Below, piece after piece: positions 24,901 to 36,900 of a stretch of DNA of 64,000 nt (the stretch's first letter is position 1; each line of letters opens with the position of its first letter). The notes beneath the pieces were generated by a model. That model ran no database searches. It saw only the letters and a program-made list of their open reading frames with translations, and was not told the origin of the DNA. The position numbers and the translations under genes were made by a program. This DNA is from Nectonema munidae (lineage: Eukaryota; Nematomorpha; Nectonematoida; Nectonematidae): contig JAUIRK010000049.1 of assembly GCA_030549495.1 (NCBI GenBank), forward strand, positions 124,001-188,000, written 5' to 3'.

Positions 24901-27900
24901 AACAATTTTGAGCCTCCGGCCACATTCAGCTTGGGCTAAATAAATTTGGTTCTTTGAAAATGTTAAAACTCAGGCAAAATATAATTTTATAATTACCCGC
25001 AGTTATTTTGAATGTTTTTAACACTCATTTTTAATTTTAACTTCACAAAACATTCATATCTGAGCTAAAGTTTTAAAAAGTTTATGAAAAATATTTTTTT
25101 TAATATGTAATGAAAGTCACATAAAAATAATTTACAAGTGGCAGTTTACCTACCCCTAACGCAGTGGTTCTTAACCTTTTTTCTATAATTCCCCACTTTT
25201 TAGTGAGCGAACTCTCAATTTCCCACCACAATTATCCTTCAATAAAAAAATTAATTTTAACCTATTCAGTGTTTAGTGGGTAAATATACATTTTGCTTTT
25301 TTATGTCATTTTACAAACTCCAAATTTTGTTTATATACTAAATTTATTTCTTAAAAAAAATTATTTTTATCAAACATAGTATGAGCGTTATCTTTCTTAT
25401 AAACATATTTTTTTATGATATTTTGTATTAAATTAAAAACTATTTGGAGATTTTTTTTTAAAGCAAACGTCATCATGAATATAGTATCAAAGCAATGAAG
25501 TTAAATTGAAGAACGCTGTATTAAAAAGATTTGGCATTTCTCATAATTATAAAATATATATCAATTAGATTTTTTTCACAATTTATTAGCAAAATAAAAT
25601 GAAAAAATGCAACACCATTGGTTTCAATGTGATTTCTGCATTTGTTTTGCATTGACCAGTGCCTCAATATTTGGCTTGATTTTTGAAATTGCGCAGCGCA
25701 AAACAGATTCAAGATCAATCAGGCGGTTTTACGATTTTATTTTGATTTGAACGATGCTTGAAAACCCAGACTCGCACAGGTACGTCGAAGGAAGGAAATG
25801 CAACTAGAAGTGTGAGAGCGGACAAAGCAACGCGAGGATACAAGTCATGCATGGTAGCCCAGAATGCGTTTAGATTTTTGTTTGCAAAAACAGCCTTTGC
25901 TGATGAGTCATTTATCAAATCAAGAAACTGTTCTATGACGTTCTCCGCTTCTTCTAGAAAGTTATTAACTTGGAAACAACTCGAGTTTTGGGTTATTGAT
26001 CTTGAAGTCAGAGAAATAGCGATTAAACTCGTCCAGAAGCCTGTTGAGGTAAATGACGATGTTGTTTTTAAGTTTTTAAGTGTTTTGCACTAAGGCCACT
26101 TTCAAACTTTCCTCCCCAAAGACCAAGTTTCGAGACGAAAGCGTTTACTTTGTCTCGATGCCCAATTATATTGCAATCCGGTCCCTGTAGCTTTCGGTTA
26201 AGCTCATTCAGGTGACTAAATATATCTGCGAGAAATGCCAGCCTGTACTGGAATTCCTTATCAGAAACAATAGTTTTTAAATCTTTATTTCTTTCTTGCA
26301 AGAACTGTGTCACTTCAGGGAGCAAATGCACAAGCTTACTCAACATATCGCCTTTTGACAGCCAACGCACAGAAGTGTGGAACAAGAGTCCCTTGTAGTC
26401 GGATTCCAAATCCTGGCACAACCGTCGAAACAGTCGAGAGTTGAGAGCGCTTGCTTTAACATAATTCACAATTCTAATAGCCGCATCAAGCGTTTCTTTA
26501 AGCGGTTGAGTCATTGTTCTTGACGGAAGCGCTTCTCGATGTATAATACAGTGCTTTGTCACTACCTTAGGATTTTTTTGCTTCACTAGTTGCGCAAATC
26601 CAGACCTTACACCCAACATAACAGGAGATCCATCTGTGCAAATATGGACAAGTATGTCCCAGTCCAATCCTTTCTTTTCAAAAAAATCATTAACAAGCTG
26701 CATGACATCGACAGCTTGAGTTGTTGTTTCTAGTGAGCGGCAAAATAATAAGTCTTCTTCGATGTTTTGATTGAAGACGTAACGAACAAAGACAATTAGT
26801 TGAGACAAATTCGCCACATCCACAGACTCATCTAATTGAATAGCAAAGACAGGAGACGCTTTCACTCTTGCCAAAAGTTACGACTTGATATTGGACGACA
26901 TATCAAAAATGCGTGAACGGTATCGTTGGATAGAGAAATTTGTTTCATCTTCGCTACTGCAGATTCGCCAAGCAAAATATCAGCACATGAGATGAGGCAC
27001 GGCTTTATGAGCGTCTCTGCGATGCTATGTGGTCTCTTTGCCTTTGCTACCAGAAGAGAAACAGCATACGATGAGGGCACGATTGCTCTTGACTCAGTTT
27101 GAAATTTTCCGTCATGGTCCATCTTCATTTTCTTCAAACAGTTTGCTTTTGATTCAAAAAATTATCTCTTACTGTTAGCAAGCTCAGGGTGTAGATTGGA
27201 GAGATGCATCTTCAGTTGATGAGACTTCATTGAATCATTACTGAGCGTTTTGTGGCAAATAACGCACCTAGACAACTGTCCGTTGCGTCCTTCAACAAGC
27301 GTGAAACCGTAGTCCATGTACTTGTCATATTTTCTTTTAGCTCTATTTTTTCATGCTTCACCCTACTTTCATTATTCTCACTTATAAATTCTTTTTTTTC
27401 TTTATTCATCTCTATCAAATAGGACAATTAATTGTTTTTATTTATTAATATTTGAAAGTGATGGAAAAGATAAAATAAATAATGAAAATAGTTAATAGAG
27501 ATAAAATAGACAACAATTAAAAGTTTTATAATAATTTATCTAATAATAATCAAGCTTACTAAATGGATCTCATTACATATATTCTCATAAATTTTAATAA
27601 AAATTTGGGCCGTGAAATTTAAGGACTAATTGATCGATTAATCGATAATTTATTTTAAAGATTAAAGTTTCCTTTAATTATTAATTAGATTAAATTTTAT
27701 TTTTGGGACTATCTCAATAAATATAATAGTGGCTAAAGAAAAAAAAATTAATAGATATGAAAGACCACTTCTTTGGCAAATTACATAATCATTTTGGTTT
27801 AAAATTGTTAGATGAAGATAATATTGAAGATGCTGCCAAAGTTTATAAGAGAAAACGTACACTCCTTAAATTTAATTTTCAAATGAAAGATATTTTGTTA

Positions 27901-30900
27901 AATTAATTTGTTCGCAAATGTACTGATGTTTTGATTTAATCGAAATTAACTATCAATTAATCGTGAATATAAAAAAATTGATTATTAAAAATAAATTAAT
28001 CGTTACCACCTTTAATAAAAATACATAAAATTAAATTAAATAATTTTTATCAAAAATTTTTGGGATGATCATAATAAGTTTTAAAAATGTTAAAGTGAGG
28101 CAAATCGTAAAACAAAGAGGAATGCTTACGTACATTTAAATGCAAAGGAAAAAACTTGATAAAAGCAAAACAAATGCTTGAGAAATAAGCAAAATGATGA
28201 AATATGTCAGTGATGGGAGAAAGCGAATGAATAAAGTAATAACTAACTAAGAAGCAATCAGTGTGTAATGATTGATGAATGATGATAGTGCTGTGTGTGC
28301 TTACGCCAACTTATATGCAAGACTGGGGGGGGGGGGGGGGGGCTCATTGCTGAATGTGTGTGTGTGCGTGTGTGTTCCAAGATATGGATGGAGAAGTGAT
28401 TTTTTTATGTTTGGCATATTGTAAATGCTCAGTGTGATGCTATAGTTACTTTCATATTTTGTAGCAAATTTTAAAATATTGATTTTTTAGGCGACACAAA
28501 CGGATGGAATTCCCCACTTAGCAATATCACCATTCCCCACTAGTGGGTAATTCCCCACCGGTTAAGAAAGACTGCCCTAACGTAAGGCATCACTATTTAG
28601 CTGAAATTACTTTAAAGGCCTAATTTTGACAGAAAGAAATCTATCACGGACCAGATTTGTCTCTATCAAAGTTTAGTATCATTTAATCTTGAGCGATTTT
28701 TGGATTTAGTGATACTCATACGTAAAAAAATGTTTGCATATGTTTGAACTGCAACAAAAAAAGTGAACATTAGTATTTTTAGCGATTTTTTTGCCAACAA
28801 GAACTTAGAGTTGTTTTGAAAAATAAATGTTGATAAAATTGGAACTTTTTCTTTTTGTTGACTCCTGCAACTCAAAAGGAGAGGATAAGTTACATACAAT
28901 AATTTTAAATTAAGTACTTTTATCAAAATTTATTTTTCAACGTGACATTAAGTTTTTGATGATAACAAAATGGTTAAAAATACTATTTTCAACTTCTCTA
29001 AAACTAAAATATAAAAAACACAGAAATTTAATACCACTCAAAGAGATTTTAAAATTTTATTTATAGTAAACATTATCAAAAAGCATATTTTTACACAATT
29101 GTCTCCCCATTTATATTTATCAAAATCACACACACACACAAAGAAAATTTTCTTATAAAAAGTAAACAAAGTTTTCATCCTTTTATATATTTAAAATCAT
29201 ATATACAGTAAAATGGCAGTATAAAACAGGTTATTACGACTAAAAATTATAAGGGGTTCTCTCGCCTCTTTATACTATCTATCGTAGACATGGGCTAAAA
29301 TATATGACTGGTTGTCTCACATGTTCTAACACTCGACATTTTTGAAGATATTGTTTTTTAAATATTCTTCAATTTATTCTTCTTGCACAAGACGTATTTT
29401 TTTCCGCGACGTAGCTATTTAACATAGTATAATCCTTTCTTTAGCATTAACAGAGGAACGACTTAATCCTAAACCCTTGCAAGATCTTGAGTTATGTAAA
29501 CCCAGTATCTAACCAACCTTACTCAGTCCCCCTTGAATAGTATTGTTAAATAGTCCAGTTGGTTCGCAGAGTAGAGAATATCGGCTCCAACTAAAAGAAG
29601 AATAGCTAAAAACTAAGTTTACCTCACATTATAAACTAAAATAAAAAAAACATAAGTAGCGACATATATTTAAAATAGTTAAAATATATAAGGAGCTTCA
29701 ATTTCCAAGTTCTAAGACATGCACCCTCCCCTAAAAACAATTAAAGAGGCTTTACAACTCGAATATTATTTTCCAAATCTTTTTCAAAGCCCCAATTTAT
29801 ACACAGTTATAACGTATATGATGGGGTCCAAGCCATTAACTCGTATTATAAATGATCGGCCTTATAACGGATCTACTCGCGAATAGATCTATGCTTAATA
29901 AGATTAACTTAGCACTTGTTATTATTATTTAAGACTTGAATCAAAACCTTTATTGTGAAATATATTTATGTTCAAAATACAATATAGATATTTTTGCTCA
30001 CTGATCATTGTTATCAGCTACATTGTAAAATATAATCTTAATATATAACAATAGATGAAATATGATTTTCTAGTGTTTACCTTTTTGTACATTCCATTAT
30101 ATTTTAGCATTTCAATTTTACCAGTTGCAGCATTAGCAAAGTATAGCAATTTGCCTTGAGGATAAATAGCCAAACTATCTGCATTTTCAATTTTCGAAAT
30201 AATTACCTAAATTTCATAACACACGTTTTAATTTTTATATAAGATATTTTCTGCAAACTTTTTTAAGTTTATTAAAATTAAATTATAGATTACATTCAAT
30301 AGTAATTTAAACTAATCTTACTTTTGGATCGATATTTTTATGTTTTGCCAACGACTTGAAAAGTATTACATTGTTTATGTTGTCACTCATAAATATTTGA
30401 TTTATTTGAGAATCAAATACAACTGAATTATAACCTTCTGTAAGCAAACTTGATGAATTTCGATGTTCAAAATTATTTTTGTTAAATGTAATATTGTACA
30501 GACGATTATTTTTCATTGGAAAATTTATTTGAATAAGAGAAACTTGGGAATTTTGGTTATGCTTGAATGACAGGCAAGAATTAGAAGATGTATATGGAGG
30601 AGTACAAACTCCATCATGACATTTATTTTCACATCCAATTTCTAAATATTAAAAGAATACAAACTTATTTTGACAAAATTAAAAAATTTGTTAGCATTTT
30701 TTTTATCTGATTTCATTATGATCGACTACTGTTTCCTAATTTATAAATAATTTTGTTTTAAAATTTTAGCGAAAATAAGAAAATCTTTTATCTCAAAACA
30801 TTTAATTGTATATCATATATTGATATGTATTTACATAAACACTAAAATCCGGCTGATAAAAGATTTTCTTATTTCAATTTTTGCCTATTTCCTTTGACTC

Positions 30901-33900
30901 CACTTATTCAGTTGGGATGTTCATTATCGTTTCATTAATTGAAATAAATAACATTAATCTCAAATTAATAATATTAAAAGATGATATTAAAAAATCATCA
31001 ATAAAGAATGAATCAATATAATCTATCAATTTAAAATGTATTCATTAAATTGTATTTTGTATTGTCCATGAAACATAATTGCGATGCTAGAGACGATTTT
31101 TATCTATCTTTGAATAGGGGATTGACTTATTAGGCGAAAATATGAAAAACCACAAAATTAGATTTAAAATTTAACCATTTCTTATTGACAGAGTAGACCT
31201 ATTACGCAGGAATCTACAGTAACTGGACATTTGGCTGATGAATATTTTGCCGAATAGACATTTCACCGAAAATGTACATTCCATTTTACAATTTTCAAGA
31301 AGTTTAGAAGCGTGTACTTTATACAAATCTTCAGGGTACTTTTTGTTTTTTATAATTCTTAACTTCTATGCACAAAAGTATTTGATGAATAACTTATCTA
31401 CTCAAAACTACATTGCTAAATGTGTTATGATATATATGACATGACTGATTACTAATCTACAGCGTAATTTTTGTTTTCTCTTATTATTCGTAACTTCTAT
31501 ATACAAATTATGTGCTGAATAATTCCATCTTGCGAAATGTCCGTTTGGTAAAATTTTTTGTTCGGCCAATTGTCCATCAGTTAAATGTCCATTCGGCCAA
31601 ATATCTATTGTCTAAATGTCCGGGAACCGAATCTACAGAAAAAAATATTATTCTACTTAGTAAAGGTTTTAATGAATAATTTGGGTATAGTTATCGCTTT
31701 TATAAAACTTGACACTTATATTTTTGCTTATATAAAATATTCATATAAAGGTAGCATACATTTCACTGCTAAAAAAGGTAATCTACAAATAAAATAGAAT
31801 GCATTAAGAATATGTAATAAGAATATTGTAATAGCAAAAAACAGTACGCTATAATTAAATAAAAAACGTTCTACCTTTATTTTTTTCGTGATATAAGAAG
31901 ACTTTATTTGAATTTAAAAAAGGTAGGTAAAATTTTTTGATATTTGAACCATTATATTTGTTAAAAAGAGTGATGAGTCTATCAGCAATCAAGTAGAGCT
32001 TTTCCTCATAAACAGCAAAGTTTATAATGCTTGAAGGTGGGCCTTTATAATGGAAATTTGACAAAGCAATTTCTGTAACTGAAGATTCAAACACGGATAA
32101 GATTGAAAGTTTCTTTGTTTCAGTTATATAAATGTAAAGTTTTTGGGCATTTTTATCTGAAAATACTAAGGGGCAGCTATTTGTGCTAAGGTATTTCTTC
32201 AAAAATAGGTTTTTGCCTTTTAAATCAGATAGGAATATAATGGAATATATTAGGTATTGCTTCAACCATATTATTTTCCTAAAACATTTAAAATTGTATA
32301 ATAAAGAAAATTAACACTCGGAAATTAACTTACCTTAAAAGAACAAATTACTTAACTTTTATATAACACTAAATAATTCGCTAAATTAATAATAATCGTT
32401 ATTGATAAAATATTGTTCTGTTTTATAAAAAATTTCTATATAAACTCAAACCATAAGGCTTACTATATAATAATCGGCTATACACCTACTTTTGAAATTT
32501 AAGTATTTCAGTGTATGCGTGTATATAATGTCATATGTATTTACTAGGTGTATGTCTGAAATCTAGATTCTAGGTGTTTATTGAGTCAGAATAAAAATGT
32601 TTTTGTGTAAGACGTGTACAAATAAATAAGAAAATTTGTGTCAAATAATGTATATGCAAATATATGTATGTATACGATTGCGCCAACACTAAACCTAACC
32701 CTAAAACTAACTCTAACTCTAATACTAACACTAATTCTAATTCTACACTAATCCTAAACCCGACAATAGATTTCTAAGATTTTACACATTAATACCCATT
32801 TAGAAATTGGTGGAGCACTTGTTAAATATTATGCAAATTGAGGAAAAAATTGAGTAGTCAAAATCAGCGGTGGACTATTTTAATAAAACGCGTTTAGTAA
32901 AGTAGATATTACAGTCATTAAAAATAAGGAAGTGGAAAAAAAATATTGGATACAAAGTTCAGAAAATTAAAAGGTCTAGAAAAAGCAGAAGGTTTCAAGA
33001 AAGTAAAATGTCCTTAAATTGATATAGTAAGACAGTACCTTTAATTAATACTTGTTAATGATCTTATGGACAAGTTAGCTTTGATTTAATCAAAAAGTTT
33101 AAACAACATTTCCATCTGTGGATCCCTATTTATCATGGCTTAGCTATTACAGCTGCGAAAACATGAAAGAAAAACAGTTATTATATTAAATAAAAAAACA
33201 AAATTGAACTTTTGAAAAAAATTAAAACTCGATTCAAATTTAATTGTAAAATGTTTATATTTTGGTCATATTCAAATCAACTATGTTTTTTTCATATGTT
33301 AAATATTATTATCGAATTATATCTCACAGCAATACTTCTAAAAGAATACTGGGTTTCATTGATTGCAAAGAGAATTTTTGATTAATTTACTGTTTTCGTA
33401 GTTTATGGTAAAATTTTAATAAAAAAACAAAAAAAATACATTTTTGCTGAAATAAAATCTACAAATGCCTTCAATATCACTTTATATGATAAATTCCAAT
33501 CTCAAACTTAAAAAATAATAAGTTTGGTCAATTTACCATTTGGGTATTTCTATTGTAAAATTCATTTAAAGACATTAAAATATGTCAGCATCCATTAGTA
33601 CAGAATGATCCTTATTTCAAAAGCAGTATCTTATATCAATAGATGATACATTTTTGTTTTATTAAGCTAAAAATAAAGCAATGAATAGTGAAAATATTCT
33701 TTCTAAGTTTCGAAAACATCAAAAAGGTAATTGTTATTACGTGTAAGCAGACTAAGAAAGGTAAATTTACCTGATCAATTTATGATTTTTTTAGTATAAA
33801 TTTGAAAGTTATGAAATAAAGAACTATTTTTGCTTATTTAATATGTTTAAAATTCCTATATCAAAAAGGTTTAATGCCTAACACCCAACCTTTAATCAGA

Positions 33901-36900
33901 GAAAGAGGGCGATGTTTAAAAAAATATCAATATAATTAAAATAATACTTCTTTTCAGAAAATAATATAAAATCACAGAAAGTTCCATTTTGACCTTTAGT
34001 TAACGTTTGGCATTCTGTTTCACTCTTGTCTTTTTCGCATAACATTAACGATTTCCCATTGGATGCGTACAAATTTCCAGTATCTCTATCAAATTCTATC
34101 TTTTGTACGTTTTTTAAATCTAAATATAAATGTATATACACTTTCTTATAGTCCACGCCTTTTTAAAATCAGTAATGTTCCTCCCTGTCTGCCGACAAGG
34201 CTGTTCGAACAAAATATGGTATAAAAATTATAAAAGAAGATGTCCAAAATTGGGAACAAAAATTTCTTATGTTGGCATCAATGGCTTTCAAACTTTAATC
34301 GACCTACAGTGAATTTTTTAGTTAGCAGAATTATATATTTTATAAATTGTTTTCTTTTACTCTACTACCTTCAAAATTTCAAAGTTTTGGATTACATGTG
34401 CTTCCTAAATAATTTTTCATCTAAAAAAATGGAATATTACTAAAATGGCATTTTTTGGCTAAATCATCTTAAAATATAAATACTCATCATGGGTTTGTAA
34501 AAACTGGATTTTAGTTAAATTTGTGGAAATGACAGGATTTAAGAATATTTAATCGATTAATCAATCTGAATCAAGTTTATTACTTAAAATTTAAACAAAA
34601 ACATTTGCATTTAATTTGTTTATTTTATCTCCGTTGGCATCTCTAAGCGTATGATTGCAGTTTGATACTGGCATTTAAACATTGCTGCATTTCGTGTTTT
34701 TTTTCTTGATGTTTTTAATTTATCGATTGCAAAGAAAAAGGTGGATTTACGTTGCAAAATTATAAAGAAAAAATATAATCAATTTTATATATAATTATCG
34801 AACTTTGCAATTTCTCAAAAATAAAAAAAGGTTATTTTGTTGAAAATTTTGAAAAAAAATATAAATATCACTAAATAGGCTTAGCGTAGCTATATTTTAC
34901 TGCTTGTGGGAAACAGAATATTTAAAAAATCACCTGTATAGATTTATCAAAAGATCATTTCAAAAATTTGTTATTAGGATAAGCGTAAGAGAAATGAAAA
35001 AACTGTTAAACTTAACATTTAAATCCAACCCTTTAAGGAATACATTGACAACAATGTACGAAGAAATTAAAATTATCTTATATTATACAAAATCCCATTT
35101 CGATTAGTCTTAAAAATTATGGTCTTCAAAGCATTATGGCCTAAGTTTTTATTAAAACTAGCAGTCTGCTTATCTTTTTCAACAAGTTTTTATTGTAACT
35201 AAAGGATATAATATTTATTTTGACACTATGGCCCTGAAAACAAATTGATATTCTCCATCGCCCTAGTTTCAGCGCTATGCTTTTTTGCTAAACCAAACTG
35301 TAATGCCTACGAACATAATGCCTGCAGACTTAGTGTCTAATGAATAAAATGTCTTAGGGACAAAATGTCTAATATTAGCTTTAAAATTTTCATTATTTGT
35401 TACAGATTACTACCAACTACTAATAACTGTTTTAAAACTTAGAAGACCAGTGTAACACCGGTGTAGCAGGAAATAAAAATCGTCTTCTTTAAATAAGATG
35501 TCATTGAAAAAGAAAGCAGAAGATTAATCTTCAAAATTATGGTTCTCAAAGGGTTAAACTGTAGTAATTTTTAGTAACTACGAAACTAAAACTTATATAA
35601 CAACAAAACTTTCATTCCTAAAAGTGTGGATATTATACTTGAATTTAAATAAGTTTGGAAAATATAATCATGATAGTGAAAATCAAGGTATAATTTTTTT
35701 GAACATCAGGGCACAAAAAATTGCTTGTGTGAAACTAAAATATTTTTAGATATTTTTGGCAGTTTTTCCATAAATATGGCAATAAGAGAAAATACTTTAT
35801 ATAGACTTCCAAATAATAAATTCAAATAAGTACTGGGTTATACTAAAATTTATTTGTAAAATTTGAAATTTACATAATTTTTAACAATGCTTAATATTAA
35901 AATGTACAGTATAAACCTGTCTTAAATTATAACTTTCAATTTTTCCTGAATGGTCTCCTAATAAAATGAGGCCTTATTTTTAAAACAGAAAAAGTTGCGC
36001 AAGAAACAACATAAAAGTTTAATGTAAAAAAGAAAAACAAAGCAAAAATAAAGTCGAGCATATTTCTTATCCATCACTTATTTATTATATATAGTTTTAT
36101 TCGAGTCTAAATATTTCATCAAATTAAATCATTTTCTAGCTTTTGTGACAGAAAATGAAAACATGAATAGAGTCGGCATCAATAAGCAAGTTACCTATAT
36201 ATATTATACTGTCACATTATAAATAAAGGTTGATCAATTCACAAGCCTGCAATGAGAAAATTGTTTTCAGTATAACAGGTGTTTTCTATCAATTATGGCA
36301 TGTTTTTTTCAAATTTACCATTGAAATTATTGTATCACGTCTGGATTTTTTACATTTGAGGTGGGTATTTATCTCTTCTTATATTATTATTAATTGTATT
36401 TTGTTTTATTAATATCTTTTATATTTTTGCAGCCTTAAAAAAGTTTTTTTATTAAAAAGAATTCAACATCATGTTTAAATTATCCAAACAGTTTTTGCTA
36501 TATCTGTTGTGAATTTGTTATCAAAAAACAGAGAAAAATGTTACAGAGTTCGCCTATTATGCTTATTTTGATGTTAAGCTAGGGGATCAAGACAAAAATG
36601 GGCTCCTCATATAGTTAGTTCAACGTACGTGAAAGAATTAAGGCAATGGATAAAAAGGAGGAAAAAAGCTATGCGTTTTGGGGTGTCGATGATATGAACA
36701 GATTCAGCATACTAAAATTATATAAGAACAGATAAAATTATTAAAACAATTCGCAAAAATTTTAATTGTGCAGGCCTGCTGATTTAAGACTCTTAGCATA
36801 AATTGCTAGATCCACCAATGAATATTGAATATATATTTATAAAAATAAACCTAAAGATTAGTTACTTATTCTTCGATATGGTGTTAACGGTTTCAGCTTG

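Larger units (their letters stand above)
25162..28574 (-). mobile_element. hAT (ZBED-like) transposon with perfect 8-bp target duplication
   Basis: 3413 bp. Ends CAGTGGTTCTTAACC and, on the other strand, CAGTCTTTCTTAACC; flanked by CCCTAACG on both sides (25154-25161, 28575-28582). Subterminal repeats of ttccccac occur at both ends. Carries a transposase at 25620-27357 (minus), an AT-rich inner block at 27610-28010 and an 18-G run at 28325-28342. It sits in the intron between receptor exons 7 and 8. Confidence 0.9.

Noticed and set aside
25758-26093. Plus-strand open frame of 111 codons
   Set aside because: Antisense of the hAT transposase carboxyl half.
34130-34443. Two overlapping plus-strand open frames
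   Set aside because: Antisense and adjacent to receptor exon 4, made up of an interspersed repeat shared with 23941.
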